A stretch of 64,000 nucleotides of DNA from Methanoperedens sp049303315 (GTDB lineage: Archaea; Halobacteriota; Methanosarcinia; Methanosarcinales; Methanoperedenaceae): contig JBAQMZ010000053.1 of assembly GCA_049303315.1 (NCBI GenBank), forward strand, positions 146,901-210,900, written 5' to 3'. The position numbers and the translations under genes were made by a program. Below, piece after piece: positions 40,504-49,261 of this stretch. The notes beneath the pieces were generated by a model. The model had not been told where the DNA came from. It did not search any database and was given only the letters and a program-made list of their open reading frames with translations. Positions within the stretch are counted from its first letter, which is position 1; the number at the start of each line of letters is the position of its first letter.

Positions 40504-42492
40504 TTATGTCCCTCCGAATTTGATTCTGAGTATAATTATCAGCAAACCAAGCCCCAGCAATGTAACGGACGCATAATTCTGGACAACGCCTGTTTGCAAT
40601 TTCCTGACAAATTCGCCCAGTTTGAATAACGTATTGCCGATGATGTTATCAATTACAAGCCCGTCGATGATTTTCCTGTCCACGAATTCGCCGGATTGCG
40701 CAACAACATCATGAGTCAGTTTCACTCCTATTATATCAGCACCGATTTTGGGTTCGTAATACCTGTTTAATAATAGTTTGTACAGGGGATTTTCGGATGA
40801 TACTATCTTACTCATATCCAGCATCCGTTTATGGTATATCATATACGAGATCAGAAGACCCAGTACCCCGACAATTACAGGCAGCAGTACAATGATTGGC
40901 GACATCTGCAATGCTTCGCCTTCAGGAACCGCCGTTTCCACTGTCAAAAGTTCAAAATTCTTGTTAAGATAATCATAGAATCCAAGGTGCGCGAACCCAA
41001 AGAAAAGGGCGAATAAAGCAAGTATCATGAGAGGGCGCGTCATCACTCCTGGCGATTCATGCGAATGCCGCTCTGAGCGCGGCGTTCCTGTAAAAGTCAT
41101 GAACCACAACCTGAAAATATAAATGGATGTTAGAAGGGCTGCTATGATTGCAAAAGCATAGGGAATGAAATCTCCTTTTAATTCCCCGTATTCAAATGCC
41201 TTTTCAATTATCATGTCCTTACTGAAGAAACCCGCCGTACCGATATTGATGAAAGGAATACCGATTCCTGCAAGCGCAAGCGCGGCTATCAGCATTGTCG
41301 TGCCTGTAATCTTCATCTTGCTAAACAAACCCCCCATCTCGCGAATGTCGTTTGTCCCTACTGCATGAATAACGCTTCCGGCGCAGAGGAAAAGCAGCGC
41401 CTTGAAAAAGGCATGGCTTATCAGGTGGAACATGGATATTCCAACCGCCTGGGCGCCTACAACCGCCCCCGCTGTGCCCAGCGCCAGCATCATATACCCG
41501 AGCTGGCTAACGGTCGAGTAGGCAAGCACTCTTTTAATGTCGTTCATTACGAGTCCCATTGTAGCAGCGAACAGCGCCGTGAACCCTCCGACATAAGCTA
41601 CGATGAGGAGCGAATCAGGCACGCCGGGTGAAAGTGTGGCGGGCGTTGCTGCAAACATGGGGAATGTCCGGGCGACGAGATATACGCCGGCTGTAACCAT
41701 CGTTGCGGCATGAATCAAAGCAGACACCGTTGTCGGGCCTTCCATGGCGTCGGGCAGCCACCCGTGAAGCGGGAACTGGCCGCTCTTGCCTATGGCGCCT
41801 CCGAAGAATAATAAAGTGATATAGGTCAGTTGGGTGGGATTGATGAGTGGTATTGCCTCGAACATGGTCTTGAACTGCAACATAAAGTTACCCTGGGCTA
41901 TGCTGAAGCCGCGACCTGCAATTATCTCGCTCATATTAACATAGAGGAGGACTATTCCTGCAAGGAACAGCACATCGCCCACTCTTGTTACAAGGAAAGC
42001 TTTCTTTGCTGCCGCTGCTGCTGACGGCTTATGATACCAGAATCCGATAAGCAGGAACGAACAGAGACCCACAAGTTCCCATGATATGAAGAACTGGAGG
42101 ATATTATCAGAGAGGACCACGCTCAACATTGCTGCTGTAAAGAGCGACGTTTCTGCGAAATATCTCGGTTTTGCAGGGTCATGCGACATGTATCCCACAG
42201 CGTAGATATGGATGAGCAGGCTTACGAAAGAAACCATCATCAGCATAACGACCGCAAGCGGGTCGATGAGTATGCCGATATTCATGCCTGCAAACCACGT
42301 CCATGATTGCTGGACTATCCCATTTGTCGGGTAAATCTCAAGGAAAGTCCCAAAAGAGATGATAAATGAGCCCGCAATGGCGGCAATTGGCAACAATGCT
42401 CCGCCTGAATACAGTCTCTTGCCCAGGAAAAGCGTCAGTACAAACGCAATTACAGGCAGTAACACAATTAATGCTGCGTAATCACTGAACAT
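40504..42492 (-). CDS. fpoL: Fpo/Fqo membrane subunit L
   Basis: 662 residues from ATG 42492 (MFSDYAALIVLL), preceded by GAGGTGG; a GTG nine bases upstream would overlap fpoK and is less likely. NuoL-type, the largest antiporter-like subunit, with ~16 transmembrane helices and the long lateral helix region near the C-terminus. KSGQFPLHGWLPDAMEGPTTVSALIHAATM is the family hallmark of the pump centre. It follows fpoK by two bases. Confidence 0.95.
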   Translation of the reverse strand: MFSDYAALIVLLPVIAFVLTLFLGKRLYSGGALLPIAAIAGSFIISFGTFLEIYPTNGIVQQSWTWFAGMNIGILIDPLAVVMLMMVSFVSLLIHIYAVGYMSHDPAKPRYFAETSLFTAAMLSVVLSDNILQFFISWELVGLCSFLLIGFWYHKPSAAAAAKKAFLVTRVGDVLFLAGIVLLYVNMSEIIAGRGFSIAQGNFMLQFKTMFEAIPLINPTQLTYITLLFFGGAIGKSGQFPLHGWLPDAMEGPTTVSALIHAATMVTAGVYLVARTFPMFAATPATLSPGVPDSLLIVAYVGGFTALFAATMGLVMNDIKRVLAYSTVSQLGYMMLALGTAGAVVGAQAVGISMFHLISHAFFKALLFLCAGSVIHAVGTNDIREMGGLFSKMKITGTTMLIAALALAGIGIPFINIGTAGFFSKDMIIEKAFEYGELKGDFIPYAFAIIAALLTSIYIFRLWFMTFTGTPRSERHSHESPGVMTRPLMILALFALFFGFAHLGFYDYLNKNFELLTVETAVPEGEALQMSPIIVLLPVIVGVLGLLISYMIYHKRMLDMSKIVSSENPLYKLLLNRYYEPKIGADIIGVKLTHDVVAQSGEFVDRKIIDGLVIDNIIGNTLFKLGEFVRKLQTGVVQNYASVTLLGLGLLIIILRIKFGGT

Positions 42493-42494
42493 TC

Positions 42495-42794
42495 TTACCA
42501 CCTCAGAATATTGATGTCATCGAGATTTATCGTATCCCGCACCCTGAAAAGGGCTACAAGTATGGCAAATCCTATAGCCGCTTCCGCGGCTGCTATTGCG
42601 ATTGAAAATATGGCGAAAACCTGTCCTGTGGCATTACCGTTGAAACTTGAAAATGCGACAAGGTTGAGATTTGCAGAATTGAGCAGGAGTTCTATGCACA
42701 TAAGGATTTTAATTCCGCTTCTTTGAGTAATTATTCCGTATGAACCGATTGCGAATATGATTGCTGAAATTAATAGATATGTATAAAGGGACAT
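42495..42794 (-). CDS. fpoK: Fpo/Fqo membrane subunit K
   Basis: 99 residues from ATG 42794 (MSLYTYLLISAI), a start one base after the fpoJ stop; a longer frame lacks support. Three transmembrane helices, NuoK-type, with the membrane glutamates in MCIELLLNSANL and AIAAAEAAIGFA that relay protons between the quinone site and the pumps. It ends DDINILRW, with the stop inside the ribosome site of fpoL. Confidence 0.95.
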   Translation of the reverse strand: MSLYTYLLISAIIFAIGSYGIITQRSGIKILMCIELLLNSANLNLVAFSSFNGNATGQVFAIFSIAIAAAEAAIGFAILVALFRVRDTINLDDINILRW

Positions 42795-42795
42795 G

Positions 42796-43047
42796 TTACG
42801 CCTCCTTTTTTGCGATATACAGGGCACCGATTAACGCAGCCAGCAGTAACAGTGAAAGCAATTCAAAAGAAAAAATATAATCACTGAATATACCGCCTCT
42901 GGCATCCGGCCCTCCTGCGATTTCCTCGATACTGATAGGAGTTACCTCTTCTTTTCCTGCCCACACCCTTGTACTGTCATCGATTGCCAGGAACAATACT
43001 GCAAATAAGAGCAATACAATCAGTAAATTTAAGAGTTTGTTGAGCAT
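42796..43047 (-). CDS. fpoJ: Fpo/Fqo subunit J, C-terminal half
   Basis: 83 residues with two transmembrane helices (MLNKLLNLLIVLLLFAVLFLA and FSFELLSLLLLAALIGALYIAK) joined by an acidic outside loop. NuoJ is one protein in most complexes I; in Methanosarcina-type operons it is split into two genes, and the same split is seen here. It starts exactly at the base after the stop of the N-terminal half. The two products presumably assemble into one J-like subunit. Confidence 0.88.
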   Translation of the reverse strand: MLNKLLNLLIVLLLFAVLFLAIDDSTRVWAGKEEVTPISIEEIAGGPDARGGIFSDYIFSFELLSLLLLAALIGALYIAKKEA

Positions 43048-43293
43048 TTATTCTTCCTCTCCCTTCCTCGTTAGCATTATCGTGAACAAAATCAGCGTTA
43101 CAACTGCACCCACATAAACGAGTACCTGTATCCACGCGATGAACTCAGCCTTGAGCAGAATGAAAAGCCCGGCCGTTCCGATAAGGGCGCCCGCAAGATA
43201 TACTGCGCTGTGGACTAATTTTTTTGCCTGGACTACCATGATGGATGACAAAATCGTGACGATTGAAATAACCACAAATACAATGTCTATCAC
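43048..43293 (-). CDS. fpoJ: Fpo/Fqo subunit J, N-terminal half
   Basis: 81 residues with three transmembrane helices, matching the first part of NuoJ (LVHSAVYLAGALIGTAGLFILLKAEFIAWIQVLVYVGAVVTLILF). The conserved Y-V-G-A-V region of helix 3 is present. It overlaps the end of fpoI by four bases and abuts the C-terminal half. The stop after KGEEE makes the split a real gene boundary, not a frameshift, since the second half has its own methionine. Confidence 0.88.
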   Translation of the reverse strand: MIDIVFVVISIVTILSSIMVVQAKKLVHSAVYLAGALIGTAGLFILLKAEFIAWIQVLVYVGAVVTLILFTIMLTRKGEEE

Positions 43294-43706
43294 TGTTTCA
43301 CCTCTTTATTGAATAAAAGCCGTTCAGGACCGTACATCAGGCTTTCCCGGGTATAATCTGCAAGTTCGTAATTGCCTGTCATTTTCATGGCATTCATGGG
43401 GCATACGTCAACGCAAATCCCGCAGAACAGGCACATTCCGATATTGACCTGCGGATACCATCTTGTATTATGTTTGACTATCCGGATAGTGCCGTTCGGG
43501 CAGTTCACTTCACATATCCCGCAGCCGATACAGGCATTTTCATCAACTGCATGCAGTCCCCTGAATCTCGGTGAGACCTTCATCCTTTCATACGGATACT
43601 GCACTGTCACAGTAGGCCTGTTCCCGATGTGTAAAACGTGTTTTAACGTGACCATGAGTCCTTTTATTATACCACTCATTGCCCAGTTCTTGCTTATCCA
43701 GGCCAT
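43290..43706 (-). CDS. fpoI: Fpo/Fqo iron-sulfur subunit I
   Basis: 138 residues with two 4Fe-4S motifs, CIGCGICEVNCP and CLFCGICVDVCP, carrying electrons from the F420-oxidising module to FpoB. The ATG at 43706 is the last three bases of a repeat element and lies in its closing hairpin. M10 at 43679 (MSGIIKGLMVTLKHVL) is closer to the usual family start, so the insertion may have added nine residues. It overlaps the next gene by four bases. Confidence 0.92.
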   Translation of the reverse strand: MAWISKNWAMSGIIKGLMVTLKHVLHIGNRPTVTVQYPYERMKVSPRFRGLHAVDENACIGCGICEVNCPNGTIRIVKHNTRWYPQVNIGMCLFCGICVDVCPMNAMKMTGNYELADYTRESLMYGPERLLFNKEVKQ

Positions 43707-43883
43707 AAAGGGTTACGCCCCCTTTATGACGTATAGGGTATGCAAAGCATACCCTTCCCGAGTCACGCCTGTCTTCGACACGCTTTGCGAACGGGAGGGC
43801 GTGTTCGGGTATGGCGCGCCATATCCGTGGTTTGATAAACCTTTCCCAAAGGTTTTTGATAAAACTTTCTTAAAGTTTTCCAT
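43704..43883 (-). repeat. modular hairpin element between fpoH and fpoI (copy 2)
   Basis: Minus-strand segment from an ATG sharing its A with the fpoH stop (TGATG) to the ATG of fpoI. It has the same ends and core as the element at 17437-17645 but differing internal modules: AAAACTTT-AAG-AAAGTTTT, AAACCTTT-GGG-AAAGGTTT, ATATGGCGCGCCATAT, GGGTATGC-TTT-GCATACCC and CATAAAGGG-GGCGTAA-CCCTTTATG. The last one contains the fpoI start codon. A 56-codon frame (43883 to 43713) starts MENFKKVLSKTFGKG. Alignment of the two copies was done by eye. Confidence 0.8.
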
Positions 43884-44992
43884 CAGAATGCCCCCCACAC
43901 GGTAATAAGGAATCCCGCCAGCAGCAGGTTCAAAAGTGCAAGCGGCACCATTATTTTCCATCCGATATTAAGAAGCTGGTCTATCCTCATCCTCGGCACG
44001 GTATCGCGAAGCCACATTGCAAAGAATATTACTGCATAAGTTTTAACCAGAAAGACTCCCAGTGATACCAGTGGAACTAACATTGGAGGGACAAAGGGAA
44101 GAATGGGGAATGTCCATCCTCCGAGGAACAGTGTAACAACGATTCCTGAGACTGCGAATAAATGAGCATATTCTGCAAGGAAGAACATTGCGAATTTCAT
44201 TCCGCTGTATTCTGTGAAGAACCCTGCCACCAGTTCCGATTCGGATTCCTGGAAGTCAAACGGTATTCTCCCCATTTCAGCGATAGAGGCGATAAGGAAC
44301 AGGATAAATCCGAGAGGCTGTAAGAATATGAACCATTTGGGGATTATCCCGAACCAGGTTCCGCTCTGCGCATTCACGATATCCACAGTGCTGAGAGAAC
44401 CGGTAAATAACACAATAGCAATTGCTGCAAGGGCAAGCGGGATGGTATAACTGATATCCTGCGCCACGGCCCTCATTGCGCCCATAAGCGAATACTTGTT
44501 ATTCGATGCCCATCCTGCAAGCAAAATAGCAACAGGCGATACCGCTGAAATTGCGATGATGTAGAGCAAACCTACCCGCAGGTCGGATATTATCAGCGAC
44601 TGGCCGAACGGAATAGGAATGAACACAAGGAGCGCAGGGATAAATACGATAAAAGGAGCAAGAGTGAATATCCACCTGTCAGCCTTTTCAGGTATAATAT
44701 CTTCTTTCCCGATGAGTTTCACGCCATCCATGACCGGCTGGAGCAGCCCGCGCGGGCCGGTGACCATGGGTCCGTACCTTGCCTGCACCATGGCGACGAC
44801 TTTTCGTTCCATCCATGTGAGGAACATAACGGTGAGAAGTACAAAAACAAATAAAATAGCAATCTCAACCAGTACGATTATGATTTTTAAAACAAACTCG
44901 ATTCCAAGCATCTGGAATATGTTTTTGATTGGCTCGTAAACCCTGAATAAATTCAATATATAAACTATCAATTCATAAGCGTTTGCTGTCAT
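43883..44992 (-). CDS. fpoH: Fpo/Fqo membrane subunit H
   Basis: About 369 residues, eight transmembrane helices, NuoH-type. It forms the quinone/methanophenazine entry with FpoB and FpoD; ARYGPMVTGPRGLLQPVMDGVKLIGKE and IPFDFQESESELVAGF are hallmark loops. I start at ATG 44992 with AGGTGAT four bases upstream; a GTG at 45001 overlapping the fpoD stop is possible. Its stop overlaps the start of the repeat element, which separates it from fpoI. Confidence 0.95.
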   Translation of the reverse strand: MTANAYELIVYILNLFRVYEPIKNIFQMLGIEFVLKIIIVLVEIAILFVFVLLTVMFLTWMERKVVAMVQARYGPMVTGPRGLLQPVMDGVKLIGKEDIIPEKADRWIFTLAPFIVFIPALLVFIPIPFGQSLIISDLRVGLLYIIAISAVSPVAILLAGWASNNKYSLMGAMRAVAQDISYTIPLALAAIAIVLFTGSLSTVDIVNAQSGTWFGIIPKWFIFLQPLGFILFLIASIAEMGRIPFDFQESESELVAGFFTEYSGMKFAMFFLAEYAHLFAVSGIVVTLFLGGWTFPILPFVPPMLVPLVSLGVFLVKTYAVIFFAMWLRDTVPRMRIDQLLNIGWKIMVPLALLNLLLAGFLITVWGAF

Positions 44993-44997
44993 TCTTA

Positions 44998-46146
44998 TCA
45001 CCTGTCCACGTCGCCAAGCACAACATCAATAGTTCCAAAAGCCGCTATCAGGTCGGGGATTTTAAGTCCCTGCACCATCCTGGGTATTGCTGTAAGATTG
45101 CAGAAAGAAGGAGAACGTATCTTCACACGATACGGTTTGGTGGTGCCATCGCTCGCTATATAAAAACCTAATTCTCCCTTCGGGGCTTCTATCCTGCTGT
45201 AAACCTCACCCGCCGGGGGTGTAAAAATCCTCGGGAAATATGTCGAAACCGCAGAGGGTGTTCCTGTCATCGGCGCTGTGCCGTATTTTGCGCTGCTGAC
45301 AATCTTTGCTTCGGGCATGGTATCAACCACCTGCCGTAAAATATGAAGGCTTTCTTTCATCTCGTCTATCCTGACCATGTACCTTGCATAGCTGTCGCAT
45401 TCGTTGCGCACGCATGCCCTGAAATCAAGGTCACGGTATATCGAGTACGGCTCGTATTTGCGAAGGTCGTAATTCACGCCAGAACCCCGAAGCGCAGGAC
45501 CGGTCATGCCGTAATTTATCGCCTCTTCCGCGCTTATCACGCCGACATTTTTCATTCTCATCAGGAATATTTCATTGCTGTTGATTAGCTGCTCATAATC
45601 CTCAATGCGTTTATCCATGTCTTTTATGAACTCATTGAGTTGTGGTATGAAGCCTTCGGGAATATCTTCTCTAACCCCGCCGGGTTTGATATAATTGAAC
45701 GTCATCCTTGCGCCGCAGAGCTTCTCGAATAGCTGGAGAGCGTTCTCTCGTTCCCTGAATCCCCACATCATCATTGTAGATGCACCTAAATCCATCAGCA
45801 GGGAACCGATAGATACAAGGTGGTTCACTATCCTGTTAAGCTCCATGACAATAACGCGGATATATTCCGCCCTTAACGGAACTTCAATGCCTGCAAGTTC
45901 TTCCACCGCTTTGACGAACGCATAATTGTTGGGGAAGGCTGAGATATAATCGAGCCTGTCGGTATATGGTATAAATTGCAGATACGTTTTCATTTCACCG
46001 AGCTTTTCCGTTCCCCTGTGGAGATAACCCAGGACAGGTGTGCATTCCTTGATTATTTCACCATCCATCCTTAATCTAAAGCGCAGTACACCGTGAGTGC
46101 TGGGATGCACCGGACCCATGTTTACAATAAGTTCATCGGTCTCCAC
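44998..46146 (-). CDS. fpoD: Fpo/Fqo subunit D
   Basis: 382 residues, the NuoD-type quinone-site subunit related to hydrogenase large subunits but without the nickel-binding cysteines. MGPVHPSTHGVLRFRLRMDGE at the N-terminus and GYLHRGTEKLGE are conserved. The start is GTG at 46146, preceded by GAGGGGGAAG within the end of fpoC. It works at the interface with FpoH and FpoB. Confidence 0.95.
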   Translation of the reverse strand: METDELIVNMGPVHPSTHGVLRFRLRMDGEIIKECTPVLGYLHRGTEKLGEMKTYLQFIPYTDRLDYISAFPNNYAFVKAVEELAGIEVPLRAEYIRVIVMELNRIVNHLVSIGSLLMDLGASTMMMWGFRERENALQLFEKLCGARMTFNYIKPGGVREDIPEGFIPQLNEFIKDMDKRIEDYEQLINSNEIFLMRMKNVGVISAEEAINYGMTGPALRGSGVNYDLRKYEPYSIYRDLDFRACVRNECDSYARYMVRIDEMKESLHILRQVVDTMPEAKIVSSAKYGTAPMTGTPSAVSTYFPRIFTPPAGEVYSRIEAPKGELGFYIASDGTTKPYRVKIRSPSFCNLTAIPRMVQGLKIPDLIAAFGTIDVVLGDVDR

Positions 46147-46147
46147 G

Positions 46148-46651
46148 TTACTTCCCCCTCAACAGGTTTCCGCCATCGGTACTGACTATGTCTTCCCCGT
46201 TTTCCCCCATGGTAACGAATTGCTCTGTGTTCATGTCATAATCCTTTTGAAGCGGGTGCCCAATCCATCCTTCGGCTAAAAGGATTCGGACAAGATTGGG
46301 ATGCCCATTGAATCTAATCCCCACAAGGTCGTACGTTTCCCGCTCAAGCCAGTCCGCCCCTTTCCAGAGTGAAGTAAGCGAATCCACTTCGGGCTTATCG
46401 TGGTCTGCAATAACTTTCAATACAAGATTCTGTTTATTGCCGTAAGAAAAGAAGTTATAAACAACCTCAAAATGGTCCTTATAATCAGTGCCGGTAATCA
46501 CAGAAAGATGGTCAAAACCCATTTCCTTCACTTTTCTGGCTGCATTTAAAAGCTCCTCATTCCTGATTACAGCCATCGGCTTATTCACCTGAAGACCTGT
46601 GCTCACAACAGCGGCAGGCAGCTTCTTTTTTAATTCCTCTGCCGGATTCAT
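46148..46651 (-). CDS. fpoC: Fpo/Fqo subunit C
   Basis: 167 residues, NuoC-type peripheral subunit with no cofactor. The core ETYDLVGIRFNGHPNLVRILLAEGWIGHPLQKDYD is the family signature. I start at ATG 46651 because it overlaps the fpoB stop by four bases (ATGA); a methionine 15 bases earlier is also in frame. It is a stand-alone subunit, not fused to D. Confidence 0.94.
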   Translation of the reverse strand: MNPAEELKKKLPAAVVSTGLQVNKPMAVIRNEELLNAARKVKEMGFDHLSVITGTDYKDHFEVVYNFFSYGNKQNLVLKVIADHDKPEVDSLTSLWKGADWLERETYDLVGIRFNGHPNLVRILLAEGWIGHPLQKDYDMNTEQFVTMGENGEDIVSTDGGNLLRGK

Positions 46652-47241
46652 TTGTTGAGCCCCCATTTTGCGCCGTATCCTTCGTTCTTGATTTTTTCCC
46701 TAAGCTGGATAATACCGTACAGCCATGCCTCAGGTCTGGGCGGGCAGCCAGGGATATAGACATCCACGGGTATAATCAAATCCACGCCTTTTAAGACCGC
46801 ATATGACTCGATATAGGGCCCGCCTGTTGACGCACAGCTTCCTACGGCGATTACCCATTTGGGGTCGGGCATCATTTCATAAAGTTGTTTTACCCTTGGC
46901 GCCATCTTTTTGGTAACAGTCCCGGCAACAAACATGAGGTCAGCCTGTCTCGGGCTTGCCCTGAAAATCTCCATACCGAATCGTGCAATATCATGATGCG
47001 CCATGGCAGTAGCCATCATTTCGATAGCGCAGCAGGCAAGACCCGACGATACAGGCCAGAGTGAGCTCAAACGCGCCCAGTTAAAAACCTGGTCTATCGT
47101 TGAAAAGAGAATCAATCCTTCTCTTTCCCTGGCTGCCAGGACGGTATTTATTAGCCCGGTATCTTCCAGTTTCTCAAGTGCTGTCACCGGCTTCTTTTTG
47201 GCGGTTTTGATTTTTGTAGTATCAATGGTTACTGGATCCAC
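46648..47241 (-). CDS. fpoB: Fpo/Fqo subunit B (N2 cluster)
   Basis: About 197 residues. Ligands of the terminal 4Fe-4S cluster N2 are present: CCAIEMM, GSCASTGG and IPGCPPRPE. It passes electrons to the membrane carrier at the FpoD/FpoH site. The frame extends to an ATG at 47262 inside fpoA, but AGGAGG sits seven bases before a GTG at 47241, which I take as start; it overlaps fpoA by 13 bases. Confidence 0.94.
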   Translation of the reverse strand: MDPVTIDTTKIKTAKKKPVTALEKLEDTGLINTVLAAREREGLILFSTIDQVFNWARLSSLWPVSSGLACCAIEMMATAMAHHDIARFGMEIFRASPRQADLMFVAGTVTKKMAPRVKQLYEMMPDPKWVIAVGSCASTGGPYIESYAVLKGVDLIIPVDVYIPGCPPRPEAWLYGIIQLREKIKNEGYGAKWGLNK

Positions 47242-47603
47242 TCTAAAGCCTCCTTCCTCCATGCATAGGCAAGACCGATAATAAGTATTTCAATAAAAAT
47301 GACCATCTCAAAGAAACCAAGCGGCCCGAGCTTCCTGAATTGCACAGCCCACGGGTATAGGAACAAAACCTCGACATCGAATATCAGGAAAACAATCACT
47401 ATCAGGTAATATTGTATATTGAAATGTACCCGCGCATCCCCGATTGGAACTTCCGCGCATTCGTACGTGGATAATTTTTCCTTGGTTTTATTGCTCGGCC
47501 TGACCATCCTTGACATGAATAAAGAGATGGCTACAAACACCACGCCTACAATCGTAAGAATCACGACAGGTAAATAATTATCAAAAATTTCATTTGTGAC
47601 CAT
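47229..47603 (-). CDS. fpoA: Fpo/Fqo membrane subunit A
   Basis: 124 residues, three transmembrane helices, NuoA-type. The loop YECAEVPIGDARVHFNIQYY and the following FLIFDVEVLFLYPWA are family marks. It is first gene of the 13-gene operon A-B-C-D-H-I-J-J-K-L-M-N-O. GGTGGTCC lies just before the ATG. No fpoF (F420H2-oxidising FAD subunit) is in the window; in known genomes it is unlinked. Confidence 0.95.
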   Translation of the reverse strand: MVTNEIFDNYLPVVILTIVGVVFVAISLFMSRMVRPSNKTKEKLSTYECAEVPIGDARVHFNIQYYLIVIVFLIFDVEVLFLYPWAVQFRKLGPLGFFEMVIFIEILIIGLAYAWRKEALEWIQ

Positions 47604-47640
47604 TGGACCACCAATATTACGGCTTAAAAAAGGATTATTG

Positions 47641-47655
47641 ATATAAAAAGCTTAT
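47641..47655 (-). promoter_or_regulatory. TATA box of the fpo operon
   Basis: Minus strand CTTTTTATATCAA lies ~40-50 bases before the fpoA start, with a leader containing GGTGGTCC. No TTCACA hexamer. The opposite strand of this gap serves the marker 9 gene. Confidence 0.5.
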
Positions 47656-47740
47656 GAAATTGTTTTAGCGTAAGATTCTTAAGTGAAAGAGACAACTGAA
47701 GGCAAAATATCAGGAACGACAATATCAGGAACGACATATC

Positions 47741-48868
47741 GTGGAAGAAAAATTATTCGATATTAGAGTAGGCTATGCATCGCCCAAAAACCCAATCGCG
47801 CTTGCTTCCATGGCAGGAATAACCGACAGCAGGTTCGCTTCAAGATTCGGGAACGTTGGATTGGTTGTCCTTGGTGGCTATAATCTTGATGAGCCTACAA
47901 ACGAGGCGGCTCGGAAAGAGATAAAACGCGGCAGAAGTGAATTTGTGTCGGATAACCCGATTGAGTTCCTCGAAAAGGAGCTTGAAGCCGCAAAAGGGAT
48001 TACCACAATAGCGGTCAATGTACGGGCCGCATCGCCTGAACCTTTCGTAAAAGCAGGGCAAATTGCCAGGAAATCCGGCGCGATTCTTGAAATAAACGCT
48101 CATTGCAGGCAGCCTGAAATCACAGCGCTTGGGGCGGGGGAAGCGCTATTGAAAGATATCCCGCGCCTGTGCGAGTATATCGGGGAGATAAAAAAGACAG
48201 GCGTTGTGCTTTCAGTGAAAACGCGGGCAAATGTGGTGAACGATGTTGAACTTGCCAGGGCTATTGAGAAAGCAGGAGCCGATATCATCCATATAGATGC
48301 CATGCATCCGGATGGAATGGATATTGGTGTTATCAAACGTGTGCGCAATTCCACCGATTTGTTTATTATAGGCAATAACTCGGTCGTTGATTTTGAGAGC
48401 GCAAAAGAAATGTTTTCGCATGGGGCTGATATGGTTTCACTTGCCCGCGCCGTGCGTGCAAATCCCGGCATTATTAGCAAGCTTGTCTATGACGTATCTT
48501 CATTCCAGTCCATGACCGGCTGGTACAATGCGCCAAAACACATCTGCGGCGGCGGCGATATGAGAGCGCTTGCCTTCTGCTGTCTTCCCGTCAAACCCTG
48601 CGCTTTGCACGGCGCGCTGAAACAGGCAGGGCTTAGCGCCGAGGAATTTATGAAGATTAAAATTGATTTTGCAAAAAATACGCCTGTAGAATATGGGGAA
48701 GGGACATGTTTTGGAAGCATGACATGGTGCTGCAAGATAACCAAACCCTGCTTCTTAAGGGATGGCGCGCTTACCGCAATCGACCTTTCAGATGTGGAAT
48801 ATATGAGGATCAAGAAGAGATTATCAGAATATATTCTGAAGCACAGGAAGACGGCTAAGATAAATTAA
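47741..48868 (+). CDS. methanogenesis marker protein 9, dihydrouridine/dihydroorotate-type barrel
   Basis: 375 residues starting at GTG 47741. The N-terminal ~260 residues form an FMN-barrel-like region (PIALASMAGITDSRFASRFG, IAVNVRAASPEPF, EINAHCRQPE, GADIIHIDAMHPDG) of the dihydroorotate dehydrogenase/tRNA-dihydrouridine synthase type. The C-terminal ~100 residues hold the cysteine-rich domain of methanogenesis marker 9 (ICGGGDMRALAFCCLPVKPC, FGSMTWCCKITKPC). Function is unknown; occurrence is tied to methanogens and methanotrophic relatives. It is divergent from the fpo operon. A 15-base direct duplication lies immediately upstream (47706-47735). Confidence 0.88.
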   Translation: MEEKLFDIRVGYASPKNPIALASMAGITDSRFASRFGNVGLVVLGGYNLDEPTNEAARKEIKRGRSEFVSDNPIEFLEKELEAAKGITTIAVNVRAASPEPFVKAGQIARKSGAILEINAHCRQPEITALGAGEALLKDIPRLCEYIGEIKKTGVVLSVKTRANVVNDVELARAIEKAGADIIHIDAMHPDGMDIGVIKRVRNSTDLFIIGNNSVVDFESAKEMFSHGADMVSLARAVRANPGIISKLVYDVSSFQSMTGWYNAPKHICGGGDMRALAFCCLPVKPCALHGALKQAGLSAEEFMKIKIDFAKNTPVEYGEGTCFGSMTWCCKITKPCFLRDGALTAIDLSDVEYMRIKKRLSEYILKHRKTAKIN

Positions 48869-48896
48869 AAAATAAAAAAAGGGGAAAAATTAAATT

Positions 48897-49259
48897 TTAT
48901 TCTGCTGTTTTATTCGGCTTGAGCATCAGATACATATAAACCAATGCGCTGAGGATGAACAAAGCCGAGATACCTTCCATAACCTCGCCGAACTCATCCA
49001 AGGTTCCGTACAATGGACTTGAGCTTTCAAGGAATATCCTTCTGAAAGCACCGAATAGTTTCCAGAGGAAAAACGGCGCAAAGCCTATAGCAAATACGAG
49101 CATTCTTTTTAATAGGGGCCCTTCTCTTATCGTATTGAAGGCAAGGCCAAGCACCAGGTAAATGATCGCCGCTATTATTAATGCTGTCATTGCATCCTCT
49201 GCCACGCGAAGGCTGCTGATGCTGCTGCACAGGAAATCAGGACCCAAATTGCATGCCAT
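48897..49259 (-). CDS. small membrane protein, third gene of a regulon operon
   Basis: 120 residues. Three hydrophobic segments (TALIIAAIIYLVLGLAF, MLVFAIGFAPFFLWKLFGAF, ISALFILSALVYMYLML) suggest a membrane protein with an outside N-terminus carrying two cysteines (ACNLGPDFLC). GAGGTG precedes the ATG, inside the end of the gene before. It is the third gene after a TTCACA-type promoter at 49937-49956. No family recognised; shared control with the chemosensory island hints at a motility or surface role. Confidence 0.55.
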   Translation of the reverse strand: MACNLGPDFLCSSISSLRVAEDAMTALIIAAIIYLVLGLAFNTIREGPLLKRMLVFAIGFAPFFLWKLFGAFRRIFLESSSPLYGTLDEFGEVMEGISALFILSALVYMYLMLKPNKTAE

Positions 49260-49261
49260 GT

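Noticed and set aside
37179..47603. Search for an F420H2-oxidising subunit (fpoF) in the operon
   Set aside because: No FrhB-type flavoprotein is present; the operon ends at fpoO, so the input module must be elsewhere or different.
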